Source: an uncultured Eubacteriales bacterium | GTDB taxonomy: Bacteria; Bacillota; Clostridia; Monoglobales; Monoglobaceae | Assembly (NCBI GenBank): GCA_900545865.1 | Contig: URAN01000001.1 | Span: 1 to 64,000, forward strand | DNA: 64,000 nt | Reading direction: 5' to 3' | Part shown: positions 22,667 to 32,315 of the stretch, in pieces | Layout: each line of letters begins with the position of its first letter | How positions within the stretch are numbered: position 1 is the first letter of the stretch | The notes under the pieces: generated by a model | What the model was told of the DNA's origin: nothing | Seen by the model: only the letters and a program-made list of their open reading frames with translations | Databases searched by the model: none | Translations under genes and position numbers: made by a program

Positions 22667-23513
22667 AGAGGATGCGTTAAAGCTTGCGGCCGAAGAATTC
22701 GGCGTTGCACCCGAGGAGCTTTCATATACTGTAGAGCGCGAGACGGGTAAAGGTCTTATGGGGCTTTTGTTGGGTAAGGAAGTAACGATTTCGGCATGGA
22801 TAACCAAAGATGCCGAGGAAGAAGAAAAAATTAAAAAATCGGCGCTCAAACGTGCGGCGGCAGATGAAACGGCGAATGGAGAAAATCCGTATGCGCCCAA
22901 GACCGAGCCGCTTGCGAGAGACCTTGCACCCGATGAGAGAAAAAGAAAGAAAAAACCGGCAAAAACGGTTAAAGAACCGGCAAAGTCGGCGAATTATAAA
23001 GAGGACACCGAACAGAGCGAACAACAGCCGCCCAAACAGCCGAGAAGAAATCGCGAGGTAACGGAGGAATCGCTCAAAGATGCAGAATTTTTTGCAACAG
23101 AACTGATTCATAAAATGGGATTGACCGATGCAAAGCTTGATGTGAAGAACGGCGGTGAGAGCATCGACATCGATGTCTCGGGTGAGAAAATGGGCTTGCT
23201 CATCGGCAAACGAGGCGACACACTCAATGCGATTCAGTATTTGACAAGCCTTTATGTAAACAGGTCCAAAAACTCTTACATAAAAATCAATATTGACACA
23301 GAGGGCTATCGCTCAAAGCGTGAAGAAACGCTTGTTAAACTTGCAAAAAGTCTGGAAAGACGCGTGATTCGCGACAGAGAATCCGTATCACTTGAACCGA
23401 TGTCGCTGAATGAACGCAGAATCATACACTCGGCTCTGCAAGACAGCGATTCCGTCAGAACGTTCAGCGTTGGCGAAGAACCGAACCGCAAGATTGTCGT
23501 TGCGTTAAAGTAA
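22632..23513 (+). CDS. jag: RNA-binding protein Jag/KhpB (SpoIIIJ-associated)
   Basis: 293 residues: an N-terminal Jag-N domain (1-55, AEEFGVAPEELSYTVE...GLLLGKEV), a charged linker, a KH domain (GEKMGLLIGKRGDTLNAIQY near 195) and an R3H domain (EPMSLNERRIIHSAL near 255). It binds RNA, probably with KhpA, and affects cell shape and division in Firmicutes. Start overlaps yidC. Next gene overlaps its stop by one base. Confidence 0.95.
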   Translation: MLKKIEKSAKNKEDALKLAAEEFGVAPEELSYTVERETGKGLMGLLLGKEVTISAWITKDAEEEEKIKKSALKRAAADETANGENPYAPKTEPLARDLAPDERKRKKKPAKTVKEPAKSANYKEDTEQSEQQPPKQPRRNREVTEESLKDAEFFATELIHKMGLTDAKLDVKNGGESIDIDVSGEKMGLLIGKRGDTLNAIQYLTSLYVNRSKNSYIKINIDTEGYRSKREETLVKLAKSLERRVIRDRESVSLEPMSLNERRIIHSALQDSDSVRTFSVGEEPNRKIVVALK

Positions 23514-23761
23514 TGAGCTTTAAGTATTTTGAAAACAGAGACTGCGAGTTTTATCCGTGTCATAATTTAAGTGAAATAAACTGTTTGTTTTGCTTTTGCC
23601 CTCTGTATTCAAAAGAGGATTGCGGCGGAACCCCCGAGTATATCTTGAAAGAATGCGAGGCAAACCGAAAAACGGTTAAAATCCGCGATTGTTCATCATG
23701 CGTATTTCCTCATAAAAAGGAAAATTACGGCGAGGTTATACGGCGGCTGAATAAAGATTAG
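23513..23761 (+). CDS. Cysteine-rich small domain protein
   Basis: 82 residues with eight or more cysteines: FENRDCEFYPCHNLSEINCL, FCFCPLYSKEDCGG, RDCSSCVFPHKKENY. This is the pattern of the cysteine-rich small domain family, thought to bind metal; the family's biochemical role is unclear. Its ATG overlaps the jag stop, so it is co-translated with the yidC-jag operon. Confidence 0.75.
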   Translation: MSFKYFENRDCEFYPCHNLSEINCLFCFCPLYSKEDCGGTPEYILKECEANRKTVKIRDCSSCVFPHKKENYGEVIRRLNKD

Positions 23762-23785
23762 TGTAAGATATCGGTGTTTTATATT

Positions 23786-23817
23786 TTTTGGAACACAATA
23801 TGTTGTGTTCCAAAAAT
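23786..23817. repeat. Perfect hairpin after the jag operon
   Basis: TTTTGGAACACAA-TATG-TTGTGTTCCAAAA, a 13-bp perfect inverted repeat. It lacks a T-tract on plus, so it may be a processing or stabilising structure or an operator rather than a classical terminator. Confidence 0.5.
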
Positions 23818-23854
23818 CAATTTAATATAAGGCACATAAAATTTTTAAAAAAAC

Positions 23855-23883
23855 TTGACAAAACCGGAGAAATGTGATATTAT
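23855..23883 (+). promoter_or_regulatory. rpmG-secE-nusG promoter
   Basis: TTGACA (23855-23860), 17-nt spacer, TATTAT (23878-23883). Confidence 0.75.
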
Positions 23884-23963
23884 ATATATTACCTCTGGAA
23901 AAGGGGTTTTATTTGTGTTGCGAAAGCCCTGCTTTTGAAATTATGATAACGAGGTGAATTGAT

Positions 23964-24113
23964 ATGCAAACAAAAATTACACTGGCTTGCACAGAATGCA
24001 AACAAAGAAATTATGACACAACAAAAAATAAACAGAATTGTCCCGACAGACTCGAGCTTAAAAAATACTGCCGTTTCTGCAGAAAGCACACCGTGCACAA
24101 AGAGACAAAATAA
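23964..24113 (+). CDS. rpmG: Ribosomal protein L33
   Basis: 49 residues, zinc-binding (C+) form with CTEC near 9-12 and CRFC near 36-39; it starts [26 protein letters not shown] precedes the ATG. First gene of the rpmG-secE-nusG set. Confidence 0.95.
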   Translation: MQTKITLACTECKQRNYDTTKNKQNCPDRLELKKYCRFCRKHTVHKETK

Positions 24114-24321
24114 GACAAAATCAACAGAGAGATGAAAAAGACGAATCTTAAATATCTGTTTTGAGGTTCGGTCATGCGACCCGGCATCGCATAAAGCAAT
24201 GAAATCAGGACAGCCGGAATACGAATGGGATGACGTTGGATTTCGGAAAACGCGGACAAGGTGTTCGTTGTTTGACAAAGCCGAAAGACGGTTGACCCAA
24301 TAAGGTTTAGGAGTGGAAAGT
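24114..24321 (+). other. Gap between rpmG and secE
   Basis: 208 bp without an ORF. In many Firmicutes a tRNA-Trp lies here; no cloverleaf is visible. Nothing else is recognised. Confidence 0.5.
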
Positions 24322-24531
24322 ATGGATCAGACAAAGCCTAATTTATTTGCGAGAATCGCAAATTATTTTAAAGAAGTTAAGGCTGAAATGAAAAAAGTCG
24401 TTTGGCCGAGCCGCGGTAAAGTTAAAAACAATACCATTACCGTTTTGGTATATGTTCTGATTGTGGGCGCTGTAATATGCGGACTTGATGTCCTGTTTAC
24501 ATGGCTCATGCAGTTGTTTATTACCAGATAA
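24322..24531 (+). CDS. secE: Preprotein translocase subunit SecE
   Basis: 69 residues, the single-TM bacterial form: an amphipathic FKEVKAEMKKVVWPSRGKV helix followed by one membrane span. Stabilises SecY in the translocon. ATG at 24322 follows TAGGAG at 9 nt. Confidence 0.95.
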   Translation: MDQTKPNLFARIANYFKEVKAEMKKVVWPSRGKVKNNTITVLVYVLIVGAVICGLDVLFTWLMQLFITR

Positions 24532-24562
24532 TATAGGAGGGAAGGGAATTTTCCCGCATTAT

Positions 24563-25087
24563 ATGGCTTCGAAAGACGCAAAATGGTATGTTGCTCATAC
24601 CTATTCCGGTTATGAAAACAAAGTAATGGCCGATATAACCAAAACCGTTGAGAACAGAAATATGTCCGACATCATTCAGGATATAAAAGTTCCGATGGAA
24701 GAGGTTATTGAAATAAAAGACAATAAAAAGAGGATTGTGGAACGCAAAATATTCCCCGGCTATGTTATGGTCAAGATGATTATGACAGATGAAAGCTGGT
24801 ATGTTGTGCGTAACTGCCGCGGTGTTACCGGCTTTGTCGGCCCCGGCTCAAAGCCCGTTCCTCTATCCGCCAAAGAGGTTGAGAATATGGGTCTTGAACA
24901 TAAGACCGTACAGCTCGACTTTTCGGTCGGCGATAATATCAGAGTCAAATACGGTCCGCTTGAAGGGTTTGTCGGTATCATTACCGAAATTCAAACGGAC
25001 AAGAAAAAAGTTCATGCAAAGGTTTCGATGTTTGGCAGAGATACCGATGTTGAGCTTGAATTTAATCAGGTTGAGGCATTGGTATAA
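24563..25087 (+). CDS. nusG: Transcription termination/antitermination factor NusG
   Basis: 174 residues: NGN domain (KWYVAHTYSGYENKV, FPGYVMVKM, GVTGFVGPGSKPVPL) and a C-terminal KOW domain (GDNIRVKYGPLEGFVGIITEI). Binds RNA polymerase and modulates elongation and pausing. The start ATG at 24563 gives the standard N-terminus. Its only good Shine-Dalgarno (AGGAGGG) is about 23 nt upstream, with a GGGAA-TTTTCCC hairpin between that could bring it close. Confidence 0.95.
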   Translation: MASKDAKWYVAHTYSGYENKVMADITKTVENRNMSDIIQDIKVPMEEVIEIKDNKKRIVERKIFPGYVMVKMIMTDESWYVVRNCRGVTGFVGPGSKPVPLSAKEVENMGLEHKTVQLDFSVGDNIRVKYGPLEGFVGIITEIQTDKKKVHAKVSMFGRDTDVELEFNQVEALV

Positions 25088-25159
25088 TAAATGCCGAAAG
25101 CCGATTGACCTTGATTTGACATCAAATTTGTTACCCACACGGCTGAGTCCGTTTATTTT

Positions 25160-25221
25160 ATCGCGGCAATTACCGCGATGGTGGGAGGAATACCCGATAT
25201 GCGGCATTCCGATATTACCAC
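25160..25221 (+). promoter_or_regulatory. rplK leader, probable L1-binding autoregulatory structure
   Basis: A hairpin ATCGCGG/CCGCGAT (25160-25179) is followed by TGGTGGGAGGAAT ... ATTCCGATATTACCA (25179-25220). GTGGGAGG also occurs in the rplA leader. Resembles the L1 target known in L11/L1 operon leaders. Confidence 0.5.
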
Positions 25222-25249
25222 GTTTGTGAAATGAGGAGGTGTATCTAAA

Positions 25250-25675
25250 ATGGCACAGAAAATCACAGGTTACATTAAATTGCAGATTCCTGCAGGTAAG
25301 GCGACCCCTGCGCCACCGGTTGGTCCGGCTCTCGGTCAGCACGGTGTAAACATTATGGACTTTACAAAGCAGTTTAATGAAAAAACTCAAAAGGACGCAG
25401 GTCTTGTTATCCCTGTTGTTATCACAGTATATCAGGATCGTTCTTTCACCTTTGTTACAAAAACTCCGCCGGCGCCGGTTCTTATCAAAAAGGCGTGCAA
25501 GATTCAGAGCGGTTCGGGTGTACCGAATAAGACAAAGGTTGCACAAATCAGCAAAGCAGACCTTAAAGCTATTGCTGAACAAAAAATGCCCGATCTTAAC
25601 GCAGCTTCCGTTGAGGCAGCTATGTCTATGATTGCCGGCACAGCCCGTTCAATGGGTGTTACCGTAGAGGAATAA
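25250..25675 (+). CDS. rplK: Ribosomal protein L11
   Basis: 141 residues, standard length, binds 23S rRNA at the GTPase centre. Family motifs [20 protein letters not shown] and [13 protein letters not shown] near the N-terminus, [12 protein letters not shown] in the middle, and an SMGVTVE C-terminus. GAGGAGGT precedes the ATG. Confidence 0.98.
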   Translation: MAQKITGYIKLQIPAGKATPAPPVGPALGQHGVNIMDFTKQFNEKTQKDAGLVIPVVITVYQDRSFTFVTKTPPAPVLIKKACKIQSGSGVPNKTKVAQISKADLKAIAEQKMPDLNAASVEAAMSMIAGTARSMGVTVEE

Positions 25676-25696
25676 TTTCATACGGCTTTTAAAATA

Positions 25697-25732
25697 GTGG
25701 GAGGGGTCATAACAAAACCCTGCTGAACCACC
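25697..25732 (+). promoter_or_regulatory. rplA leader, candidate L1-binding hairpin
   Basis: GTGGGAGGGG ... CCCTGCTGAACCAC; outer GTGG/CCAC and inner GGG/CCC pairs with an internal loop, just before the rplA ribosome binding site. Confidence 0.45.
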
Positions 25733-25747
25733 ATAGGAGGATTTACA

Positions 25748-26440
25748 TTGAAGAAAGGTAAAAAGTATCAGGACAGCGTTAAGCTGCTTGAAAAAGGTAA
25801 GTTATACGACACTGATGAAGCGTTTGAGCTTGTTTGCAAAACAGCGACAGCCAAGTTTGACGAGACTGTTGAACTTCACGCAAAATTAGGTGTCGATTCC
25901 AGACACGCCGACCAGCAGGTCAGAGGTGCGGTTGTACTTCCCAACGGTACAGGTAAAAACGTACGTGTTCTGGTTTTTGCGCGTGAGGGCAAGGCTGATG
26001 AGGCTAAGGCTGCAGGTGCAGATTATGTTGGTGCAGAAGATTTGGCACAAAAAATTCAGACCGAAAACTGGTTTGATTTTGATGTTGTCGTTGCAACACC
26101 CGATATGATGGGCGTTGTCGGCAGAATAGGTAGAATTCTCGGTCCTAAAGGACTTATGCCTAACCCCAAGGCAGGTACGGTTACACCCGATGTTACCCGT
26201 GCAATCCAAGAGATTAAATCAGGTAAAATCGAGTACCGTTTGGATAAGAGCAATATTATCCACTGTCCTATCGGAAAAGCGTCTTTCGGCGCGAAAAAAC
26301 TCACAGAGAACTTTGACGCTTTGATGTCCGCAATTATAAAGGCTAAGCCGGCGGCTGCTAAGGGTCAGTATCTCAAATCGGTTTCGGTTGCCTCAACAAT
26401 GGGCCCCGGAATCAAACTTAACCCCGGTAAGTTAATCTAA
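25748..26440 (+). CDS. rplA: Ribosomal protein L1
   Basis: 230 residues, forms the L1 stalk and represses its own operon. Signature [20 protein letters not shown] near 118-137 and GTVTPD. The start is TTG at 25748, after AGGAGG, giving KKGKKYQDS as expected for the family. Confidence 0.98.
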   Translation: MKKGKKYQDSVKLLEKGKLYDTDEAFELVCKTATAKFDETVELHAKLGVDSRHADQQVRGAVVLPNGTGKNVRVLVFAREGKADEAKAAGADYVGAEDLAQKIQTENWFDFDVVVATPDMMGVVGRIGRILGPKGLMPNPKAGTVTPDVTRAIQEIKSGKIEYRLDKSNIIHCPIGKASFGAKKLTENFDALMSAIIKAKPAAAKGQYLKSVSVASTMGPGIKLNPGKLI

Positions 26441-26477
26441 CACCGGAGTGATTAATCCGAAAAAAACATTTTTATAT

Positions 26478-26583
26478 AGAGTTCCGCAGACAGCAGGCGG
26501 CGCAAGCCGTAAGTCCTGCCGAGGATACAAACTGCATTAAATTGCAATTTATCCCCGTATGTCTGTTGATATGCGGGGTTTTC
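26478..26583 (+). promoter_or_regulatory. L10 leader RNA with terminator-like hairpin
   Basis: CCGCAGACAGCAGGCGGC and AAGTCCTGCCGAGGATAC (26485-26526) match the conserved L10(L12)4-binding leader motifs. A CCCCGTAT/ATGCGGGG hairpin with TTTTC (26553-26583) follows, a likely attenuator. Autoregulates rplJL. Confidence 0.8.
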
Positions 26584-26641
26584 ATTGGCTCTGTCGATGA
26601 ATTTCCAAGCGGAATTTAAAGACAGAAAGGAGGATATTATA

Positions 26642-27238
26642 TTGCCAAGTCAAAAAGTTTTAGAAAACAAAAAGGCGATAGTAGAACAGCTTAAAGAAAG
26701 ATTTCAGAATGCACAAGCAGGTATTCTTGCGGATTACAGAGGTTTAACCGTTGCACAGGATACCGAGCTGCGTGTAAAACTGAGAGAGGCAGGCGTAAGC
26801 TATACAGTTGTTAAAAATAAGCTGACTCGCTTTGCCGTAAACGAATTGGGTATGAATGAGTTGGACGATGTTCTTCACGGACCGACCGCCATTGCTACAA
26901 GTGACACAGATGTTGTTGCACCGGCAAAGGTTTTGGTTGATTTTGCAAAGGACAATGAGGCTCTTGAAATCAAGGGCGGCTTTATTGACGGAAAAGTAGT
27001 AAGCCTTGATGAAATTAAGGTTTATGCTTCTATTCCCTCTAAAGAGGTTCTTATCTCTAAGATGCTCGGCTCGTTGCAGTCACCGATTAGCAAGCTCGCA
27101 AGAACATTGCAGGCTATCGTTGACGAAGAGGCTACACCCGGAAAGGCGGCTGCCGCTGAAGAAGCTGCACCTGCCGAAGAAACTGCTCCGGCTGCTGAAG
27201 AGGCGGCTCCGGCAGAAGAGGCTGCTACCGAAGAATAA
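26642..27238 (+). CDS. rplJ: Ribosomal protein L10
   Basis: 198 residues. Anchors L12 dimers to the large subunit. Core GILADYRGLTV near 33 and YTVVKNKLTRFAV near 58; L12-binding helix near 150. The C-terminal tail (about 170-198) is Ala, Glu and Pro rich and unusually long. The start is TTG at 26642, 8 nt from AAAGGAGG. The frame is open upstream, but only this start gives the usual PSQKVLENKKAIVEQL-type N-terminus. Confidence 0.96.
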   Translation: MPSQKVLENKKAIVEQLKERFQNAQAGILADYRGLTVAQDTELRVKLREAGVSYTVVKNKLTRFAVNELGMNELDDVLHGPTAIATSDTDVVAPAKVLVDFAKDNEALEIKGGFIDGKVVSLDEIKVYASIPSKEVLISKMLGSLQSPISKLARTLQAIVDEEATPGKAAAAEEAAPAEETAPAAEEAAPAEEAATEE

Positions 27239-27301
27239 TTTTCGGTCGGTCGCATTTAATTAAAAACTAAAAGAAAATTAATTTATATGGAGGATTTTAA
27301 A

Positions 27302-27670
27302 ATGGCTGATGTAACAAAGATTCTTGACGAAATAAAAGAATTAACATTGCTGGAAGTAAATGACCTGGTAAAGGCATTGGAGGAAGAGTTTGGCGTATCT
27401 GCTGCTGCACCCGTTATGGTTGCAGGTGCTGCAGGTGCAGGTGAGGCTGCTGAAGAAAAGAGCGAATTTGACGTTATTCTTGCTGCTGCAGGTGACCAGA
27501 AGATTAAGGTTATCAAAGTTGTAAGAGAAATAACAGGTCTCGGTCTTGCTGATGCAAAAGCATTGGTTGACGGCGCTCCTAAGCCGGTTAAAGAGGCTGC
27601 TGCTAAAGAAGAAGCTGAAGAAATCAAAACTAAGCTCGAAGAAGTTGGCGCAACCGTTGAACTTAAATAA
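27302..27670 (+). CDS. rplL: Ribosomal protein L7/L12
   Basis: 122 residues. N-terminal dimerisation domain ([20 protein letters not shown]), Ala-rich hinge, and factor-binding C-terminal domain ([20 protein letters not shown]). TGGAGG precedes the ATG at 27302. Confidence 0.98.
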   Translation: MADVTKILDEIKELTLLEVNDLVKALEEEFGVSAAAPVMVAGAAGAGEAAEEKSEFDVILAAAGDQKIKVIKVVREITGLGLADAKALVDGAPKPVKEAAAKEEAEEIKTKLEEVGATVELK

Positions 27671-27685
27671 GTTTAAATGCAATTT

Positions 27686-27715
27686 AAAAGCTCGGCATTT
27701 CGCCGAGCTTTTTCT
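27686..27715 (+). terminator. rplJL terminator
   Basis: AAAGCTCGGC-ATTTC-GCCGAGCTTTTTC. Confidence 0.9.
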
Positions 27716-27750
27716 TTTGGGTAATTTTAAAATTAGGTGATTATCCGTGG

Positions 27751-27805
27751 GGCTTGCGGCATTTGTTCGTATGTTCGGGCACCCACACGGGGGCGCCCCT
27801 ACGGG
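27751..27805. repeat. Interspersed GC-rich repeat, copy C (minus)
   Basis: On minus: GTAGGGGCGCCCCCGTG...GAACATACGAACAAATGCCGC. Related to copies A and B by the GTAGGGGCG and ACGAACAAA blocks. Confidence 0.55.
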
Positions 27806-27941
27806 ATTGAGCCATACATTGCGTTTGATGAATACATATCGGATTTTAAAACCGATAAAAATTCGCTAAGCTGTGTTAGCCACACAATTTGACAAATATA
27901 TCACCATGAGATGTTCATCAATTGCCTGCGCCTGCAGACGA

Positions 27942-28787
27942 TTATTTATCCGCGTATTTGTATGCTATGCGGCACGCTCTTTTATAACATTCGGCAAAAT
28001 ATTCCTCATATGTCATTTTACCGTATACGTCATTTTCGTGTCTGTTTGGTTTTGAGACAATATTTAATTCAAAATTCAAAATTTCCTGTCTTTTAGATTT
28101 TTTCATCCGCGATATGTTATAATCCCAGTCGGCAATTCCGTCAAACGGAAGTAAATGTAAATCATCAGTCCAATACGTAACGCCGTCAAACCTGCTTATT
28201 CCGAGGTTATCGTTTAAGTGCGTCATTATAAGCTTTTCTCCGAATCTTCCGAGCAGGTCTTGGGAATGATTATAGCACATTTCGTGCCCCGAATCCCAGC
28301 AAAATCCAACGGTATCATTATTTTTGAAAGCATCCATTAAAGCAAACAGATGTTCTTCGCCCTCGGTGTTCTCAAATGCGATTTTGATTCCCAACCTTTT
28401 TGCTTTGTCAACAAGAATGTCGAAATTTTTGATTCCCGATTCTGTGGGAGATGGAACGTTCTCGAATCCAATCCAAGTATGCACGACCAGTATCGGAATT
28501 TCGGATTTCGCACAAAATTCGGCGGATTTTAACAGCTCGGATACGGCAGGTATATAAATCTCTTTTTCCGCACTCCACATATTGGCAGAGTTGCCGAACG
28601 GCGCGTGTAAGGATTGTAGAATCAGACCGTTATCCTTTGCGGCATTGACGATTGAATCAACATCAATGTTATCTTCCCATACGGGTGAAATCGCGTCAAA
28701 GCCTGCATTTGCAACAATGCCTATAATTTCGGTTGTCGGACGCGAATAATCGTTGTCGACGGAAATGCCGATTTTCTGTTTCCACAT
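27942..28787 (-). CDS. Sugar phosphate isomerase/epimerase-type TIM-barrel protein
   Basis: 281 residues of the AP-endonuclease-2/xylose-isomerase-like TIM barrel. Likely metal ligands are a Glu in IAFENTEGEEH near 143, FCWDSGHE near 170, and THLNDN near 200. The substrate cannot be inferred. It lies downstream of argC-argB on the same strand with a 30-bp gap and may be in that transcript, without an obvious link to arginine synthesis. A second, distantly similar protein is encoded at 44814-45674. Confidence 0.8.
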   Translation of the reverse strand: MWKQKIGISVDNDYSRPTTEIIGIVANAGFDAISPVWEDNIDVDSIVNAAKDNGLILQSLHAPFGNSANMWSAEKEIYIPAVSELLKSAEFCAKSEIPILVVHTWIGFENVPSPTESGIKNFDILVDKAKRLGIKIAFENTEGEEHLFALMDAFKNNDTVGFCWDSGHEMCYNHSQDLLGRFGEKLIMTHLNDNLGISRFDGVTYWTDDLHLLPFDGIADWDYNISRMKKSKRQEILNFELNIVSKPNRHENDVYGKMTYEEYFAECYKRACRIAYKYADK

Positions 28788-28816
28788 AAGACATTCACCA
28801 ACCTTTAAAATTGCCG

Positions 28817-29701
28817 TTATCTCGTTATCATTGTTCCGATACCGCTGTTGGTAAAGATTTCGAGCAACAGACAGTGCGGAATTCTTCCGTCAATAATATG
28901 GACGGTGTTTACGCCGGCGTCAATCGCCTCGAGACCGCCGCGAACTTTCGGAATCATTCCGCCGACAATCTTTCCGTCCTCAATCATCTTGTTTATCTCT
29001 TTTTTGCCTATCTCGTATATAATATCTTCACTGTCGGGGCTTTCTTTTATTCCCTCAATGTCGGTCAATAAAATAAGCTTTTCCGCTTGCAGTGCGGCAG
29101 CAATTGCGCCTGCAACGGTGTCCGCGTTGATGTTATAGCTGTTGCCGTCTTTGTCAACGCCAATCGGTGCGACAACCGGGATGTAATCATCACTCGTCAT
29201 AATGTCGAGAACCTTTTCGTTTATGTTCACAATCTCGCCGACATAGCCTATATCGGTCTTTTTGCCGTCAACATCGGTGTAATACTTTTTACACTCAATA
29301 AGCTTTCCGTCTATACCCGAGATTCCGAGACCCTTGCCGCCCTTTGTTCCGAGCAAGGAAACAATTTCTTTGTTTGTCTTTCCGATAAGCACCATTCGAG
29401 CAACATTCATCGTTTCTTCATCGGTCACGCGCAAGCCGTTGATAAATTCGCTTTCTATGTCGAATTTTTTCAGAGCCTTTGAAATATCCGGACCGCCGCC
29501 GTGTACGACAATCGGGTTTATTCCGATGTATTTAAGCAGGGTTATGTCCTCCATCACCTTGTTTTTAAGCTCATCATTTATCATTGCGTTTCCGCCGTAT
29601 TTGATAACAACGGTTTTGCCGTTAAACTTTTGTATGTAAGGTAAAGCCTCGACCAATATTTTTGCTTTGTCGATAATAGGTTTTATCTCCGGTTGATTCA
29701 T
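28817..29701 (-). CDS. argB: Acetylglutamate kinase
   Basis: Phosphorylates N-acetylglutamate, the second step of arginine synthesis. 294 residues. [11 protein letters not shown] near 30, [10 protein letters not shown] near 70, [10 protein letters not shown] near 93, and [12 protein letters not shown] near 195. Three ATGs lie close together; the third (29699-29701) has 9 nt to AGGAGG and gives MNQPEIKPI. argC is 22 bp upstream on the same strand. argJ and argD are not in the window. Confidence 0.96.
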   Translation of the reverse strand: MNQPEIKPIIDKAKILVEALPYIQKFNGKTVVIKYGGNAMINDELKNKVMEDITLLKYIGINPIVVHGGGPDISKALKKFDIESEFINGLRVTDEETMNVARMVLIGKTNKEIVSLLGTKGGKGLGISGIDGKLIECKKYYTDVDGKKTDIGYVGEIVNINEKVLDIMTSDDYIPVVAPIGVDKDGNSYNINADTVAGAIAAALQAEKLILLTDIEGIKESPDSEDIIYEIGKKEINKMIEDGKIVGGMIPKVRGGLEAIDAGVNTVHIIDGRIPHCLLLEIFTNSGIGTMITR

Positions 29702-29723
29702 TTTCATCATCCTCCTGTGAATT

Positions 29724-30764
29724 TTACAGATATGCAGCTATGTTTTCAAGCCCCATGTTTTCGGGCAGCCCGTACATAATGTTCATATTTTGAATCGCCT
29801 GTCCGGCCGCGCCTTTTATAAGGTTGTCAAGACAGGAAATTATAACGGCACGGTTCAAGCGCTCGTCAACAACAATTCCGATTCCGACGCGGTTTGAACC
29901 GACAACATTTTTTATTTCGGGCAACGTTCCGGCGTCATAAACATCGATGAATTGTTCGCCCTTGTAAAATTCTTTATACATATCAACTATTTCTTCGGTT
30001 GTGTGTTTGCCGTTCAAGTTAATGTAACAGGTCGCGAAAATTCCGCGTTTCATAGGCGCGAGGTGCGGTGTGAATGACAGCATTATATCCTCGCCCGCGG
30101 CGTGCGAAAGCTCTTGTTCTATCTCCGATGTGTGACGATGCGTTGCAACCTTATACGCTTTCATACTCTCGGTGCATTCACAAAACATATTGGCAAGGTT
30201 CAGACCTCGACCTGCACCCGTTACGCCCGATTTTGCGTCAATAATGATGCTGTGGTTATCGGCGATTCCCGACTTGACTATCGGATAAAGCCCGGTTATC
30301 GAACAGGTAGTATAACACCCCGGGTTTCCTACAAGGTCGGCGTTCTTTATTTTGTCGCGATAAAGCTCACACAGACCGTAAATCGCCTTTTCAAGCAGCT
30401 CGGGATTCGAGTGCGGCTGTCCGTACCATTTTTCATATACCTTGGGGTCGTCATATCTGAAGTCACCCGAGAGGTCGATTACTTTAAGACCCGCATTAAA
30501 AAGGCTCGGAATAACTTCTTTTGACGCTCCGTGCGGAAGCGCGGTGAATACCACGTCACAATTCTTTGCGATGTCATCAATGTCGAGAGATGTGAATTCC
30601 ATATCACAGATTCCTCTGAGATTGGGATAGAGAGCGGAAACCTTTTTTTCTGCGTTTGAATGCGAGACAACGCGTGTAAGATTCGCTTCACTGTGACGAA
30701 GAATAAGCCGAACCGTTTCGATTCCGGCATAACCGGTTGCTCCGAGTACACCAACTTTTATCAT
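29724..30764 (-). CDS. argC: N-acetyl-gamma-glutamyl-phosphate reductase
   Basis: NADPH-dependent reduction of acetylglutamyl phosphate, third step of arginine synthesis. 346 residues. Rossmann N-terminus [18 protein letters not shown], catalytic Cys in GNPGCYTT near 149, and the active-site [11 protein letters not shown] segment. The ATG at 30762-30764 has AAAGGAG at 8 nt; an upstream in-frame start lacks a ribosome binding site and adds non-family sequence. Confidence 0.96.
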   Translation of the reverse strand: MIKVGVLGATGYAGIETVRLILRHSEANLTRVVSHSNAEKKVSALYPNLRGICDMEFTSLDIDDIAKNCDVVFTALPHGASKEVIPSLFNAGLKVIDLSGDFRYDDPKVYEKWYGQPHSNPELLEKAIYGLCELYRDKIKNADLVGNPGCYTTCSITGLYPIVKSGIADNHSIIIDAKSGVTGAGRGLNLANMFCECTESMKAYKVATHRHTSEIEQELSHAAGEDIMLSFTPHLAPMKRGIFATCYINLNGKHTTEEIVDMYKEFYKGEQFIDVYDAGTLPEIKNVVGSNRVGIGIVVDERLNRAVIISCLDNLIKGAAGQAIQNMNIMYGLPENMGLENIAAYL

Positions 30765-30900
30765 AGTAAAAACTCCTTTTAAGCCGCCGCAGGCGGCAGC
30801 GGTAATTTTAAAATCATAACCCTCGGCAAAATCCGTGCCTAAGGTTATTATCGGGCTTTGCCCCAATTTGCGCGGTTTGCCGCACGTTGATATTACTTAC

Positions 30901-30929
30901 ATTATAACCGATTTGTTACAATTTTTCAA
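30901..30929 (-). promoter_or_regulatory. argCB promoter
   Basis: Minus strand TTGAAA (30924-30929), 17-nt spacer, TATAAT (30901-30906). A leader of about 130 nt contains a GCCGCC...GGCGGC hairpin just upstream of argC (30782-30797). No ArgR box was identified with confidence. Confidence 0.65.
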
Positions 30930-31124
30930 GTATAACAGAAAAATATATTTAATTTTGTTGTTTTTTGAAAAGGCTGACAAAAGGCTCATTTTTCTTTATA
31001 CATTTTCACTAAAATAAAAATTTTAAATTTGTTTATTTAGGCTCTAACAATTTTGTGCGTTTTATGTTACAATATTTAGAGTAAAGAGCGTTATTAATTG
31101 ACATTTATTTAGGAGGTTTTTATT

Positions 31125-32237
31125 ATGGCAAGTTTAAGTCTTAAAAACATAACAAAGACTTATTCGGGCGGCTTTACCGCTGTTACAGATTTTAATTTGG
31201 ATATTGAGGATAAAGAGTTTATAATATTCGTTGGTCCTTCGGGCTGCGGTAAGTCCACCACACTCAGAATGATAGCAGGTCTTGAGGAAATTACGGAGGG
31301 CGAACTTTATATCGGCGACCAGCTGATGAATGATGTTGTGCCCAAGGACAGAGATATAGCAATGGTTTTCCAAAACTATGCACTCTATCCGCATATGACG
31401 GTATTTGAAAACATGGCATTCGGTCTTAAACTCAGAAAAGTACCGAAAGACGTTATTAAACAAAAGGTTCAAGAGGCGGCTCAGATTCTCGGCATCGAAC
31501 ACCTTCTCGACAGAAAGCCTAAGGCTTTGTCGGGCGGTCAGAGACAGCGTGTTGCTTTGGGACGTGCAATTGTGCGTGAACCTAAAGTATTCCTTATGGA
31601 CGAACCTCTCTCTAACCTTGACGCAAAGCTCAGAGTTCAGATGAGAACCGAGATTGGTAAGCTGCATAAAAACTTACAGACAACATTTATCTATGTAACA
31701 CATGACCAGACAGAGGCTATGACAATGGGTACAAGAATCGTTGTTATGAAAGACGGCGTTATTCAACAGGTTGACTCGCCGACAAATCTGTATCTGTATC
31801 CTTGCAATATGTTTGTTGCCGGATTTATCGGAAGCCCTCAGATGAACTTCATCGAGGTTACCGTTGATTGCAAGCCTGACGGAACATATCTCAGACACAG
31901 CAACTTCTCGATCAAACTCCCCGACGGTAAGGGTAAAAAGGAAGAAGTTAAGGCATACAACGGCGCAACCGTTATTATGGGTATCAGACCTGAGGACATC
32001 TATGATGATGAGGCGTTTATTTCATCCGCACCCGATTGCGTGGCAACGGTTGATATTGACCTCACCGAAATGATGGGCGCAGAAACATATCTGTACTTTA
32101 AGATTGAGGATATAAACTTTACGGCAAGAGTTAATCCGAGAACAACGACCGCTGTCGGACAGACAGTAAAGATTGCTATGGATGCGAACAAGATTCACTT
32201 GTTTGACAAAGACACCGAAAAGTGCATTATCCATTAA
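31125..32237 (+). CDS. ABC transporter ATPase, MsmX/UgpC/MalK type
   Basis: Energises carbohydrate ABC importers. 370 residues. Walker A GPSGCGKSTTLR near 37, Q-loop FQNYALYPH, signature LSGGQRQRVALGRA near 135, Walker B VFLMDEPLSNLD, His switch THD, and a C-terminal TOBE/regulatory domain from about 240. No permease or binding-protein genes are adjacent, which fits a shared ATPase serving several sugar transporters, like MsmX in Bacillus. Ribosome binding site AGGAGG. A TACAAT box is about 60 bp upstream but no convincing -35 is seen. Confidence 0.93.
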   Translation: MASLSLKNITKTYSGGFTAVTDFNLDIEDKEFIIFVGPSGCGKSTTLRMIAGLEEITEGELYIGDQLMNDVVPKDRDIAMVFQNYALYPHMTVFENMAFGLKLRKVPKDVIKQKVQEAAQILGIEHLLDRKPKALSGGQRQRVALGRAIVREPKVFLMDEPLSNLDAKLRVQMRTEIGKLHKNLQTTFIYVTHDQTEAMTMGTRIVVMKDGVIQQVDSPTNLYLYPCNMFVAGFIGSPQMNFIEVTVDCKPDGTYLRHSNFSIKLPDGKGKKEEVKAYNGATVIMGIRPEDIYDDEAFISSAPDCVATVDIDLTEMMGAETYLYFKIEDINFTARVNPRTTTAVGQTVKIAMDANKIHLFDKDTEKCIIH

Positions 32238-32260
32238 TCGAAATTTAAATTGCGATTTCA

Positions 32261-32296
32261 AAGGCATTGCTCCCGAATTGGGGGCAATGCCTTTTT
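32261..32296 (+). terminator. Terminator after the ABC ATPase
   Basis: AAGGCATTGC ... GCAATGCCTTTTT, 10-bp stem. Confidence 0.9.
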
Positions 32297-32315
32297 GAAT
32301 GCGACTCTCTGTTAA

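Noticed and set aside
24114..24321. tRNA-Trp expected between rpmG and secE
   Set aside because: No cloverleaf or CCA end can be drawn in this gap.
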